DNA of 64,000 nucleotides, from contig NZ_JAFIQW010000002.1 of assembly GCF_017355965.1 (NCBI RefSeq), positions 331,170-395,169 of the forward strand, given 5' to 3'. This document shows positions 15,393 to 24,264 of the stretch, piece after piece. The notes under the pieces are model-generated. The model searched no databases, was not told where the DNA came from, and was given only the letters and a program-made list of their open reading frames with translations. The position numbers and the translations under genes are program-made. This DNA comes from Desertivibrio insolitus (GTDB lineage Bacteria > Actinomycetota > Actinomycetes > Actinomycetales > Microbacteriaceae). Position 1 is the first letter of the stretch, and every line of letters starts with the position of its first letter.

Positions 15393-15785
15393 ATGGCGAA
15401 ACCGATCTCACGTGATGTGCACGCTCTGCTCGACTACGGCTTCGCGGCCACGAACCTCGCGGTGCCGAAGCTGCTGGGCATGTCGGCGAAGGCGTGCCTG
15501 CTCTACGGCGGCTTCGGGCTGGTGCAGGGCGCGGTCAACTCGCTGACCGAGCACAAGTACGCGATCAAGAAGGTCATCCCGTTCGCGACGCACGGCAAGA
15601 TCGACGCCGTTAGCGCCCCGGTCGCGATCCTCGCGCCGCTGCTGCTCGGCCTGCACCGGGAGCCGGCGGCGCGCGCCTACTGGATTGGCTCCGGCGCCGC
15701 GCTCGTGGCCGAGTACTTCCTCACCAACTGGGACTCGAACCGGCCCTTCAAGGGCCAGGGCGGCGCACTGGGCGATCGCTACTGA
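15393..15785 (+). CDS. Small hydrophobic protein of unknown function
   Basis: 130 residues. ATG at 15393 is chosen because the protein then begins MAKPISRDVHALLDYGF, while the longer frame runs back through the divergent gene's start. Three or four moderately hydrophobic helices are seen (residues 18-50, 65-85, 92-112), consistent with a small membrane protein of the SPW/DoxX-like size class; I do not recognise a named family with confidence. Stand-alone gene, followed by a hairpin. Confidence 0.7.
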   Translation: MAKPISRDVHALLDYGFAATNLAVPKLLGMSAKACLLYGGFGLVQGAVNSLTEHKYAIKKVIPFATHGKIDAVSAPVAILAPLLLGLHREPAARAYWIGSGAALVAEYFLTNWDSNRPFKGQGGALGDRY

Positions 15786-15795
15786 GACACCCCGG

Positions 15796-15824
15796 GGCAT
15801 CCGTCGATTCGGGCGGCGGATGCC
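15796..15824 (+). terminator. Possible terminator hairpin
   Basis: GGCATCCG (15796-15803) pairs with CGGATGCC (15817-15824), with extra pairs possible outside. It lies 11 bases past the small membrane protein gene and is followed by a pyrimidine-rich, not pure T, stretch. Confidence 0.45.
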
Positions 15825-16009
15825 TCGGGTTCCTTCCCTCTGATGCGGATGACTCGGGCGCCGAGCGCCTGATGTTCCTCCGCTCCATCGCGGCGCGGTC
15901 GACGCGCGGATGACGCGGAGGCGCGCCCTGCTGTAGGCCGCCGAGCGCCCCAGGCGAACACCCCAGCCAGCGTCGGCGGCATCTGCGCTATTACGCGAGA
16001 ATGTGTCGC

Positions 16010-17446
16010 ATGGCCTATGAGTTCGAGCGCAAGCATCGCATCGCGATCCTCGGCGGAGGGCCCGGCGGATACGAGGCCGCCCTCGCGGGAGCTCAGCTCG
16101 GCGCGGAGGTCACGGTCGTCGAGCGCGCGGGCGTCGGCGGGAGCGCCGTCATCACCGACGTCGTTCCGTCGAAGACGCTGATCGCGACCGCGGAGGCGTC
16201 GAACTCGATCGGCGAAGCCGCCGACCTCGGCGTGCAGTTCTTCTCGCGAAACGACGCCGGACGCCCCGTGCGCCCCGACGTCGCCGTCAACCTCACCGCC
16301 GTGAACCAGCGGCTGCTGCGCCTCGCGCGCCAGCAGTCCGAGGACATGCGCTCGCACCTTGTACGCAACGGCGTGCGCATCGTGCAGGGCGAGGGCCGGC
16401 TCGAGGGCACGTCGAAGATCGTCGTGGCCGCCGGCTCCGGTGCGCGCCGCACCGACTTCGAGGAGATCGAGGCCGACACGATCGTCGTCTCGGTCGGCTC
16501 GCGCCCGCGCGAGCTCGACTCGGCGAAGCCCGACGGCGAGCGCATCCTCAACTGGAAGCAGCTCTACGACCTCGACCACGTGCCCGAGCACCTCATCGTC
16601 GTGGGGTCCGGCGTCACGGGCGCCGAGTTCGCCTCCGCGTACAACGCGCTCGGCTCGAAGGTGACCCTGATCTCCAGCCGCGACCAGGTGCTGCCCGGCG
16701 AGGACGCCGACGCCGCCGCCGTGATCGAGGGCGTGTTCAAGCGCCGCGGCATGAACGTGCTCAACAAGTCGCGCGCGCAGAGCGTGGTCCGCACCGAGAA
16801 CGGCGTCGTCGCGACCCTCTCCGACGGACGCACCGTCGAGGGCAGCCACTGCCTCATGGCGGTCGGCGCGATCCCGAACACGGCGGGCATCGGCCTCGAG
16901 GAGGCGGGCGTGCAGCTCACCGACTCCGGCCACATCCGCGTCAACCGCGTCGCGCGCACCTCGGTGCCGTCGATCTACGCGGCGGGTGACTGCAGCGACT
17001 TCCTGCCCCTGGCATCCGTCGCCTCGATGCAGGGGCGCACCGCGGTCTACCACGCCATGGGCGACGCGGTCACCCCGACCGAGCTGCGCAACGTGACGAG
17101 CAACATCTTCACCCAGCCCGAGATTGCCACGGTCGGCTGGTCGCAGAAGCAGATCGAGGAGGGCATCGCGCAGGGCGAGATCTACAAGCTCCCGCTGTCG
17201 CAGAACCCCCGCGCCAAGATGCAGGGCATTAAGGACGGCTTCGTGAAGCTGTTCGCCCGCACGGGCTCCGGCACCGTGATCGGCGGAGTCATCGTGGCCC
17301 CGCACGCCTCCGAGCTGATCCTGCCGATCGCGCTCGCAGTCGAGCACCGCCTCACGGTCGACCAGGTCGGCCGCGCCTTCAGCGTCTACCCGTCGCTCTC
17401 CGGCGCGATCACGGATGCGGCGCGGGCGATGCACATCGTCAGCTGA
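16010..17446 (+). CDS. lpdA: FAD-containing NAD(P)H-quinone dehydrogenase, LpdA type
   Basis: 478 residues from ATG 16010 (an ATG at 16001 is also possible). Flavoprotein of the disulfide reductase family: FAD-binding ILGGGPGGYEAA, the NAD site VVGSGVTGAEFASAY, the FAD motif IYAAGDC, and a C-terminal dimerisation domain. The redox-active CxxxxC pair is missing: the segment reads GVGGSAVITDVVPSK. This matches mycobacterial LpdA (Rv3303c-like), a quinone reductase that is not lipoamide dehydrogenase. The gene stands alone. Oxidative stress or quinone detoxification is the known role in relatives. Confidence 0.9.
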   Translation: MAYEFERKHRIAILGGGPGGYEAALAGAQLGAEVTVVERAGVGGSAVITDVVPSKTLIATAEASNSIGEAADLGVQFFSRNDAGRPVRPDVAVNLTAVNQRLLRLARQQSEDMRSHLVRNGVRIVQGEGRLEGTSKIVVAAGSGARRTDFEEIEADTIVVSVGSRPRELDSAKPDGERILNWKQLYDLDHVPEHLIVVGSGVTGAEFASAYNALGSKVTLISSRDQVLPGEDADAAAVIEGVFKRRGMNVLNKSRAQSVVRTENGVVATLSDGRTVEGSHCLMAVGAIPNTAGIGLEEAGVQLTDSGHIRVNRVARTSVPSIYAAGDCSDFLPLASVASMQGRTAVYHAMGDAVTPTELRNVTSNIFTQPEIATVGWSQKQIEEGIAQGEIYKLPLSQNPRAKMQGIKDGFVKLFARTGSGTVIGGVIVAPHASELILPIALAVEHRLTVDQVGRAFSVYPSLSGAITDAARAMHIVS

Positions 17447-17484
17447 GGCTGCCTCGGGGCATCCGCCCTCGGCGTGCTCCCGGG

Positions 17485-17553
17485 CGAGATCACACCGAAC
17501 CGACGAGTTGACGCCCTATCGGGTGGTGACCTCGTCGGGTTGATGTGACCTCG
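17485..17553. repeat. 69-bp nested palindrome, family 2, copy A
   Basis: Outer arms of 23 bases match at about 19 positions in inverted order (CGAGATCACACC on the left; GTGACCTCG on the right), meeting at ACCGACGAG/CTCGTCGGG, with a small central CCC-tatc-GGG. It shares length and layout with the other 69-bp elements but not arm sequence. With copy B it brackets the DUF559 gene. Confidence 0.75.
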
Positions 17554-17645
17554 GCCACTCCTTCCCATCCCCGGCCGTGTGCCTCGCATGCACCGAGGCG
17601 GCCGGGGTTAGGGCGGTGCCGCGGTGCGTGGGGCATCGTCACTGC

Positions 17646-18617
17646 ATGCCGCTCTCCCTGCTCGTCGAGCCGTGGGCTCAGGCTCTGCTGCTCGCCGCCG
17701 ACGAGTCGAACCCGTGGCGCCGGGTCGGCGTCGACGACACCGAGCTCACCCGGATAGCCCACGGCGTCTATCTGCCGTCCGAGCTGTGGCGGGCAGCGGA
17801 TGACGACGAGCGCTTCCTCTGGCGACTTCGAGCGATCGCGGTGGCACATCCTCGTCATGTCGTCTTCTCGCACCTGTCCGCTGCACGTATCTGGGGGCTG
17901 TCGACGGTCGGCGCGTGGCCCCTGAAGCCGCACATCACCTTGAGCGGACATGCGCACAGCGGGTCGACTACGGCGGTGACGCGCACCCTCGTGCGTGATC
18001 CGTTCGCCCATCAGACGCGCGACGGTCTGCGTGTCACGAGTCTGGCTCGGACGGTGGTCGACATCGCGCGCACTCAGGCGCTGCCGGTCGCGCTGGCCAT
18101 CGCCGATCAGGCGCTGCGGCCCGCCTTCCATCGGCCGGCCGCGACACGCGAGGAGCTCGACGAGGAAATCTCGAGCTCGTCGAGTCGCGGGAGAGCGATG
18201 GCCCGGACCGTGCTCGAGCTCGCCGACAGCGCGGCCGAGAGCGTCGGTGAATCGGTGAGCCGCGCGAGCATCCACCTCGCCGGATTCCCGGCCCCACAAC
18301 TACAGGCGCGCTTCGTCGATGCCGAAGGACGCATGTTTGCCGACTTCTACTGGCCGGAGTTCGAGCTGATCGGTGAGTTCGACGGCAAGGGCAAGTACTT
18401 GAAGCCGGAGTACCTCGGGAACTTCAGCCCGGGCGAGGCGGTGTACCGCGAGAAACGCCGCGAAGACCGGCTGCGTGCGCTCGGGCCGTGCGTCACGCGT
18501 TGGGACTGGGCCACGGCGCTGTCACCGCGCCTCCTCCGCGCGCACCTGCTACGCGCCGGGCTGCCACTGGCGCGAGGTCACACGAGAACGACGAGACCGA
18601 GCTCCAGGGAGGAGTGA
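17646..18617 (+). CDS. AbiEi-like N-terminal domain with DUF559 (Vsr-like) C-terminal domain protein
   Basis: 323 residues from the ATG at 17646. The N-terminal half has an AbiEi-like antitoxin-type region (LTRIAHGVYLPSELW, then VFSHLSAARIWGL). The linker TSLARTVVDIARTQALPVALAIADQAL follows. The C-terminal third (about 215-310) resembles the DUF559/very-short-patch-repair endonuclease fold: ADFYWPEFELIGEFDGKGKY and EKRREDRLRALG. Similar single genes are common in Microbacteriaceae and their function is unproven. The last 15 residues are encoded within repeat copy B. A shortened relative lies at 5301-5900. Confidence 0.75.
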   Translation: MPLSLLVEPWAQALLLAADESNPWRRVGVDDTELTRIAHGVYLPSELWRAADDDERFLWRLRAIAVAHPRHVVFSHLSAARIWGLSTVGAWPLKPHITLSGHAHSGSTTAVTRTLVRDPFAHQTRDGLRVTSLARTVVDIARTQALPVALAIADQALRPAFHRPAATREELDEEISSSSSRGRAMARTVLELADSAAESVGESVSRASIHLAGFPAPQLQARFVDAEGRMFADFYWPEFELIGEFDGKGKYLKPEYLGNFSPGEAVYREKRREDRLRALGPCVTRWDWATALSPRLLRAHLLRAGLPLARGHTRTTRPSSREE

Positions 18618-18641
18618 TCTCGTCGGTTCCGTCTGACCTCG
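18573..18641. repeat. 69-bp nested palindrome, family 2, copy B
   Basis: Outer arms CGAGGTCACACG/TCTGACCTCG and inner parts GAACGACGAG/CTCGTCGGTTC match copy A in arrangement and length. It overlaps the 3' end of the DUF559 gene, supplying its stop codon and last residues, and ends 30 bases before the AccA3 stop. Confidence 0.75.
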
Positions 18642-18670
18642 AGCGGCGGGCGCGCGGCGGACGCTCCCGG

Positions 18671-20440
18671 TCAGTCGACGATGTCGAGCAGCACGTGCCC
18701 CGCCGACACGGTCGCGCCGACCGCACCGTTGACGCGGGCGACGACGCCGTCGCGGTGCGCCATCAGGGGCTGCTCCATCTTCATGGCCTCGAGCACGACG
18801 ACGAGGTCGCCCTTGACGACGCGGTCGCCCTCGCCGACGGCGAGCTTGACGATCGTGGCCTGCATCGGGCTCTTGACGCTGTCGCCGGTCGCGGTGACGA
18901 CGGAGCTGCTGCCGCCGCGGCGACGCGGGGGAGTGGGGCGAGCGGATGACTGGCCGCCGAGCATCCGCCCGGGCAGCGACACCTCGATGCGCTTGCCCCC
19001 GACCTCGACCACGACGTTGCTGCGCGCCGCCTCGGCGACGAGGCCGTCGGGCGAACCGAGCGAGCCGCTCCACGGCTCGATCTGGTTGTCGTACTCGGTC
19101 TCGATCCAGCGGGTGTAGACGGAGAACGGCTGCCCGTCGGCCGGGGCGAACGCGGGGTCGCGCACGATCGAGCGGTGGAAGGGCAGCACGGTGGGCAGGC
19201 CCGCGACCTCGAACTCGTCGAGCGCGCGGCGGGAGCGCTCGAGCGCCTCCTCGCGGGTCGCGCCGGTGACGATGAGCTTCGCGAGCAACGAGTCGAACGC
19301 GCCCGAGATCACGTCGCCGGCGGCGACGCCGGAGTCGACGCGGACGCCGGGGCCGCCCGGCGCCTTGAAGACGTGAACGGGGCCGGGGGTCGGCATGAAG
19401 TTGAGGCCCGGGTCCTCGCCGTTGATGCGGAACTCGAAGCTGTGGCCGCGCACCTCGGGGTCGTCGTAGTCGAGCGTGCCGCCCTCGGCGATGCGGAACT
19501 GCTCGCGCACGAGGTCGAGGCCGGTGACCTCCTCGGAGACGGGGTGCTCGACCTGCAGGCGGGTGTTGACCTCGAGGAAGGAGACGGTGCCGTCCTTGCC
19601 GATAAGGAACTCGCAGGTGCCGGCGCCGAGGTAGCCGACCTCGCGCAGGATCGCCTTCGAGGCCGAGTACAGCAGCTCGCGCTGCTCGTCTGTGATGAAC
19701 GGCGCGGGCGCCTCCTCGACGAGCTTCTGGTGGCGGCGCTGCAGCGAGCAGTCGCGGGTCGAGACCACTACTACGTTGCCCTGGGCGTCGGCGAGGCACT
19801 GCGTCTCGACGTGTCGCGGCTCGTCGAGGTACTTCTCCACGAAGCACTCGCCGCGGCCGAAGGCGGCGATCGCCTCGCGGGTCGCGCTCTCGAAGAGCTC
19901 GGCGACCTCCTCGCGCTCGCGGGCGACCTTGAGTCCGCGGCCACCGCCCCCGTACGCCGCCTTGATCGCGACCGGCAGCCCGTGCTGCTCGACGAACTCG
20001 AGCACCTCGTCGGCGGATGCCACGGGGTTGAGCGTTCCGGGGGCGAGCGGGGCGCCGACCTTCTCTGCGACGTGCCGGGCGGAGACTTTGTCGCCGAGGC
20101 GCTCGATCGCGTCGGGCGAGGGGCCGATCCACGTGAGCCCCGCCTCGATCACGGCGCGGGCGAAGTCGGCGTTCTCGGCGAGGAAGCCGTAGCCCGGGTG
20201 CACGGCGTCGGCGCCGGAACGGCGGGCGACCGACAGCAGCTTGTCGATCACGAGGTAGGTCTCGGCGCTCGTCGCACCGTCCAGGGCGTACGCCTCGTCG
20301 GCGAGCTTGACGTGCTGGGCGTCGCGGTCCTGGTCCGCGTAGACGGCGACCGACGCGATGCCGCTGTCCTGCGCCGCCCGGATGATGCGGACGGCGATCT
20401 CGCCCCGGTTCGCGATGAGGACCTTCGTGATTCGCGGCAT
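18671..20440 (-). CDS. accA3: Acetyl/propionyl-CoA carboxylase alpha subunit (biotin carboxylase plus biotin carrier domain)
   Basis: 589 residues from ATG 20440 (a GTG nine bases upstream is possible). Order: biotin-carboxylase N domain ([17 protein letters not shown]), ATP-grasp domain with the [11 protein letters not shown] loop, [16 protein letters not shown] and [14 protein letters not shown], then a linker and the biotin carrier with EAMKMEQ close to the C terminus (biotinylated Lys about residue 554). It makes carboxybiotin for transfer by AccD-type partners to acetyl- or propionyl-CoA. The AccD/epsilon operon at 25.9-27.7 kb and BirA at 31.8 kb supply partners. Confidence 0.95.
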   Translation of the reverse strand: MPRITKVLIANRGEIAVRIIRAAQDSGIASVAVYADQDRDAQHVKLADEAYALDGATSAETYLVIDKLLSVARRSGADAVHPGYGFLAENADFARAVIEAGLTWIGPSPDAIERLGDKVSARHVAEKVGAPLAPGTLNPVASADEVLEFVEQHGLPVAIKAAYGGGGRGLKVAREREEVAELFESATREAIAAFGRGECFVEKYLDEPRHVETQCLADAQGNVVVVSTRDCSLQRRHQKLVEEAPAPFITDEQRELLYSASKAILREVGYLGAGTCEFLIGKDGTVSFLEVNTRLQVEHPVSEEVTGLDLVREQFRIAEGGTLDYDDPEVRGHSFEFRINGEDPGLNFMPTPGPVHVFKAPGGPGVRVDSGVAAGDVISGAFDSLLAKLIVTGATREEALERSRRALDEFEVAGLPTVLPFHRSIVRDPAFAPADGQPFSVYTRWIETEYDNQIEPWSGSLGSPDGLVAEAARSNVVVEVGGKRIEVSLPGRMLGGQSSARPTPPRRRGGSSSVVTATGDSVKSPMQATIVKLAVGEGDRVVKGDLVVVLEAMKMEQPLMAHRDGVVARVNGAVGATVSAGHVLLDIVD

Positions 20441-20530
20441 AGGTTTCACCCTATTGACGCTCGAATGACCCCTGTTTGGGCACCACGGCCAAAAAGCGAG
20501 GCGAAAGGGCTGGGGTTCCCTACAACGAGG

Positions 20531-21175
20531 TCAGTCCCAGAGCTCGTGCCAGGCGACGCCGAACGACTCGCGGAGCACCCGGCGCACGAGCGGCACCGAC
20601 AGTCCGACGACCGCCGAGGGCGCTCCCGTGACGCTCGTGATGAACGCGGCGCCGCGGGCGTCGATCGTGAACGCCCCGGCGACCTGCAGCGGCTCACCGG
20701 TCGCGACATACGCCTCGAGCTCGGCGTCGTCAAGATCGGCGCCGAACGAGACATCCGCGGAGTCGACGCCGCCGGCCGCGCCGTTGACGCTGCCGCCGCG
20801 GTGGTCGATCAGCCAGTGGCCTGAGTGCAGGCGCCCGGTGCGGCCGCGCATCGCGCGCCAACGCTCGAGGGCGACGGATGGCTCGTGCGGCTTGCCGTAC
20901 ACGGCGCCGTCGAGTTCGAACGCGCTGTCGCCGCCGAGGATGAAGCCGTCGATGGGCTCGCCGTCCACCGGCATCCCGACGACGGCCTCCGCCTTGGCCC
21001 GGCCGAGTTCGAGTACGACCTCCTCGGGCGTGAGCGGGCGGCCGAGCGAGTGCCCGAGCGAAGCCACGTGGGCGGGCTCGTCGACGCCGGGGGAGAGGAG
21101 CGCGAACGGTCGCACCCCCGCCGCGGTCAGCGTCGCGAGGCGGGCGGGAGACGTCGAGGCCAGGTACAGCCGCAT
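20531..21175 (-). CDS. maf: Maf-like nucleoside triphosphate pyrophosphatase
   Basis: 214 residues. House-cleaning pyrophosphatase that removes non-canonical or modified NTPs (dTTP/UTP-type in many members). The N-terminal YLASTSPARLATLTAAGV loop, the LGGDSAFELDG motif with the conserved Asp, and GKPHEPSVALERWRAMRGRTGRLHSGHWL match the family. A late GAPSAVVGLSVPLV motif closes the fold. It is divergent from the RNA methyltransferase gene with 21 bases between starts. In actinobacteria Maf commonly sits near acyl-CoA carboxylase genes, as here. Confidence 0.9.
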   Translation of the reverse strand: MRLYLASTSPARLATLTAAGVRPFALLSPGVDEPAHVASLGHSLGRPLTPEEVVLELGRAKAEAVVGMPVDGEPIDGFILGGDSAFELDGAVYGKPHEPSVALERWRAMRGRTGRLHSGHWLIDHRGGSVNGAAGGVDSADVSFGADLDDAELEAYVATGEPLQVAGAFTIDARGAAFITSVTGAPSAVVGLSVPLVRRVLRESFGVAWHELWD

Positions 21176-21196
21176 CCGCGCTCCTATGCTCGTCGG

Positions 21197-22417
21197 GTGG
21201 ACGTGGGAGATGAGCTCGAGCTCGAGGTGTCAAACGTAGCCCACGGGGGTGTCATGGTCGGCCGGCACGAGGGCCGCGTGGTCTTCGTCGCGGACGCGAT
21301 CCCCGGGGAGAGAGTGCGGGCACGCATCGGCGAGGTGAAGAAGTCGTTCGCGCGCGCCGACACCCTGGAGGTGCTCGACGCGAGCCCGCACCGGCAGGAG
21401 CACGTGTGGTCGGCGGCGTCGGTTGACCGCGCTCCCGCGGACCGCGCGGGCGGCGCCGAGTTCGGTCACATCGATCTCACGCACCAGCGCGACCTCAAGC
21501 GCCACGTACTCGAGGACTCCCTCAAGCGGTTCGGCGGCGTCGAGACGGATGTCACGGTGCAGCCGCTGCCCGGCGACGACGAGCACCGCGGGCTGCACTG
21601 GCGCACCCGGGTCACGCTGCACGTCGACGACGACGGCCGCGTCGGCCCCTACGCCGCCCGCTCGCACCGCGTCATCGCGGTGTCCGACCTGCCGCTCGCG
21701 ACGGAGGCGGTCGAGCGGACCGCGCCGCTCACCGAGCGCTTCCCCGGCACCGACCAGATCGGCGTGCTCGAGCCGAGCGAGGGCGGCGCGCGCCTCATCA
21801 TCGGCAAGCAGTCTCCCTCGACGATCGTCGAGCGCGTGGGGGAGCGGGAGTTCCGCCTCGACGACGGCGGCTTCTGGCAGGTGCACCGCCACGCGGCATC
21901 CGTGCTGTCGAAGGCCGTGCAGGAGGCGATCGACGACGCGACGTTCGACCCGCGCGCCGCGAACCTCGACCTCTACGGGGGCGTCGGCCTGCTGGCCGCG
22001 GCCGTCGGCGACCGCTTCGGCCCGACCACCCGCATCACCACGGTGGAGAGCGAGGAGCGGGCGACCGACCACGCGGCCGAGAACCTCGCCGAGTGGGTGG
22101 GCGCGCAGGCCGTGACCGCCCGCGTCGACCGCTACCTGCGCGACCTGCTGCGCACCTCGAGCGCCGGCGAGCGCGACCGGCTGCGTCGCGGGACCGTCGT
22201 GCTCGACCCGCCGCGGTCGGGGGCGGGCAAGGACGTCGTCGCCAGCCTCGACGAGCTCGCGCCCGCACAGCTCGTCTACGTGGCGTGCGACCCCGTCGCG
22301 CTCTCCCGCGACGTCGGGCTGCTGCGCGAGCGCGGCTGGAAGCTCGACGGCATCCGTGGGTTCGATCTTTTTCCCAACACGCATCATGTCGAGGCCGTGG
22401 CTTCCCTCAGCAAGTAA
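21197..22417 (+). CDS. TRAM-domain class I RNA methyltransferase (TrmA/RlmCD family)
   Basis: 406 residues from GTG 21197; longer frames would overlap maf. The N-terminal TRAM domain (residues 1-60) is followed by a methyltransferase domain with NLDLYGGVGLLAAAVG (SAM loop), DPPRSGAGKDVV, and the catalytic-cysteine motif YVACDPVALSRDVG, ending in the usual FDLFPNTHHVEAV. The family makes 5-methyluridine in tRNA or 23S rRNA. Cluster cysteines for an Fe-S centre are not obvious, so the site is not assigned. Confidence 0.88.
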   Translation: MDVGDELELEVSNVAHGGVMVGRHEGRVVFVADAIPGERVRARIGEVKKSFARADTLEVLDASPHRQEHVWSAASVDRAPADRAGGAEFGHIDLTHQRDLKRHVLEDSLKRFGGVETDVTVQPLPGDDEHRGLHWRTRVTLHVDDDGRVGPYAARSHRVIAVSDLPLATEAVERTAPLTERFPGTDQIGVLEPSEGGARLIIGKQSPSTIVERVGEREFRLDDGGFWQVHRHAASVLSKAVQEAIDDATFDPRAANLDLYGGVGLLAAAVGDRFGPTTRITTVESEERATDHAAENLAEWVGAQAVTARVDRYLRDLLRTSSAGERDRLRRGTVVLDPPRSGAGKDVVASLDELAPAQLVYVACDPVALSRDVGLLRERGWKLDGIRGFDLFPNTHHVEAVASLSK

Positions 22418-22427
22418 CATGCGGGGC

Positions 22428-23084
22428 ATGTCCCGTGCGCCCTCCGTAGCCGTGATCGACGACCACGAGACGGTCCGACTCGGTCTGAAGATGGCCGCCA
22501 TCGACGCCGGGTACGACTTCGTGCTCGCCGCCTCGAACCTCGACGAGTTCGAGCGCGAGCGCGGCGACCGCGAGATCGACGTGACCGTGCTCGACCTGTC
22601 GCTCGGCGACGGGTCGCAGGTCACGGACAACGTCAAGCGCGTGCAGGCCACGGGCTCGGCCGTGCTGGTGCACTCGATCGCCGACCGGGTCGCGCTGGTG
22701 CGCGAGGCGCTCGCCGCCGGCGCCGCGGGCGTCATCCCCAAGGCCTCCGCGACGAGTCAGGTCATGGCAGCCGTCGCGACGGTGGCGCAGGGCAACGTGC
22801 TCAACAACCTCGAGTGGGCCAGCGCGATCGACGCCGACCCCGAGTTCACCCGCGCCTCGCTCGGCCGCCGCGAGCAGGAGGTGCTTCACCTCTACGCCTC
22901 GGGCCTGCCGCTCAAGGCCGTCGCCGAGCAGCTCGGCATCGGCGTCTCGACCGCTCGCGAGTACCTCGACCGCGTGCGCGCCAAGTACATCGAGGTGGGC
23001 CGCCCCGCCCCGACGAAGGTGGAACTGCTGAGACGCGCGGTGGAGGACGGCATCCTGCCGCGCAGCAATGACGACCGCGTCTGA
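22428..23084 (+). CDS. LuxR/NarL-type response regulator
   Basis: 218 residues from ATG 22428 (ATG 22419 also possible). Receiver domain with VAVIDDHETVRLG at the N terminus and phospho-acceptor Asp56 in VLDLSLGDG; KASATSQVM carries the switch Lys. C-terminal helix-turn-helix: LGRREQEVLHLYASGLPLKAVAEQLGIGVSTAREYLDRVRAKY, slightly unusual for LuxR. It overlaps the histidine kinase gene by 17 bases. The unit is probably co-transcribed with two membrane proteins downstream. Confidence 0.9.
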   Translation: MSRAPSVAVIDDHETVRLGLKMAAIDAGYDFVLAASNLDEFERERGDREIDVTVLDLSLGDGSQVTDNVKRVQATGSAVLVHSIADRVALVREALAAGAAGVIPKASATSQVMAAVATVAQGNVLNNLEWASAIDADPEFTRASLGRREQEVLHLYASGLPLKAVAEQLGIGVSTAREYLDRVRAKYIEVGRPAPTKVELLRRAVEDGILPRSNDDRV

Positions 23085-24264
23085 GGCACCGGTGGTCGCC
23101 CCGGCGGTCGCCTCCAGTGTTCCGCGCCTCGAGCGCGTCTTCTCCCGCATCTCCGCGGTGCTCGCGGTCGTGCTGGGCGTGCAGGCGTTCCCCGGCTACC
23201 TCGCGCAGGCGCCGTCGCTGCATCCGCTGTGGAGCTACGGCTTCAGCATCTCGATCGGCATCGGCGTCAGCGCGTTCGTCGTCGCCGTGCTGCTGCAGAA
23301 GGCGGTGCGGCTGACGGCCCTCGTGACCGCCGGTCTCTTCCTCGTGTCGCTCGTGACCTGGCCCCTCGCGCTCGTCGACCACGCCGCGCTCGCCGGCGAG
23401 CGTCCGGCGCCGTGGCTCTGGATCACCGTGGGCGCGGTGCTCGCGGTGCTCGCGGCCCCGCCCGTCGCGGCCGCCGTCTACGTCGTGCTGCTGCCGCCGG
23501 TCTTCGCGGTCGCCCGCATCGCGACCGGGGGCGGGATCGACGTGGTGCAGGGCGCGCTGCTCGATGCCGTGTACCTGCTCGTCGTCGACGTCGTGGTGCT
23601 CGTGCTCGTGCTCGTGCTGCGGGAGTCGGCGGCATCCGTCGACACCGCTCAGGCCCGCGCGCTCGAGCGGTACGAGGGCGCCGTTCGCCAGCACGCCCGC
23701 GAGGTGGAGCGCAGCCGCGTCGACGCGCTCGTGCACGACGAGGTGCTCGCGACCCTGCTCGCGGCCAGCCGTGCCCACACCGAGGAGGACCGCGCGCTCG
23801 CGGTGTCGATGGCGCGCTCGGCGATCAGCGAGCTCACCGCCGCCGAGACGAGCGACCCCGACGAGGCGAGCGCCGTGCCGCTCGCCGAACTCGCCGAGCG
23901 CCTCCGTGACGTCGCCGCGACCCTCACCGAGCCGGTGTCGGTGACCGCGACCGACATCGAGGGCGTCGAGCTGCCGCTGACCACCGCCGAGGCGATGTAC
24001 TCCGCCGCCGTGCAGGCGCTCGTCAACAGCCAGCAGCACGCCGGACGGCACGTGCCCCGCTGGCTCACGGTCACCGGCACCGACGGAGGCGCCCTCGTCG
24101 AGGTGGGCGACCGCGGGCGCGGCTTCGACCTGAGGGGCATCCCGCCCGAGCGGCTCGGCGTGCGGGTGTCGATCATCGAGCGCGTCGCCGCCGCCGGCGG
24201 GCGCGCCGAGCTCGACTCGAGCCCCGAGCGCGGCACCGTCGTGAAGCTGAGGTGGCTGCCGTGA
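23068..24264 (+). CDS. Membrane sensor histidine kinase
   Basis: 398 residues. Five or six membrane helices occupy residues 25-185. A HisKA_3-like dimerisation segment follows, with the probable phosphorylated His223 in DALVHDEVLATLL. The ATPase domain has an N-box ALVNSQQHAG and a GDRGRGFDL G-box and ends in a GTVVKLRW strand. It pairs with the preceding LuxR regulator (17-base overlap) and overlaps the next gene by GTGA. The signal sensed is unknown; there is no large extracellular domain. Confidence 0.87.
   Translation: MTTASEAPVVAPAVASSVPRLERVFSRISAVLAVVLGVQAFPGYLAQAPSLHPLWSYGFSISIGIGVSAFVVAVLLQKAVRLTALVTAGLFLVSLVTWPLALVDHAALAGERPAPWLWITVGAVLAVLAAPPVAAAVYVVLLPPVFAVARIATGGGIDVVQGALLDAVYLLVVDVVVLVLVLVLRESAASVDTAQARALERYEGAVRQHAREVERSRVDALVHDEVLATLLAASRAHTEEDRALAVSMARSAISELTAAETSDPDEASAVPLAELAERLRDVAATLTEPVSVTATDIEGVELPLTTAEAMYSAAVQALVNSQQHAGRHVPRWLTVTGTDGGALVEVGDRGRGFDLRGIPPERLGVRVSIIERVAAAGGRAELDSSPERGTVVKLRWLP

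Noticed and set aside
16010-17446. Dihydrolipoamide dehydrogenase
   Set aside because: The redox-active cysteine pair is absent (GVGGSAVITDVVPSK), which fits the LpdA quinone reductase type and not a lipoamide dehydrogenase.
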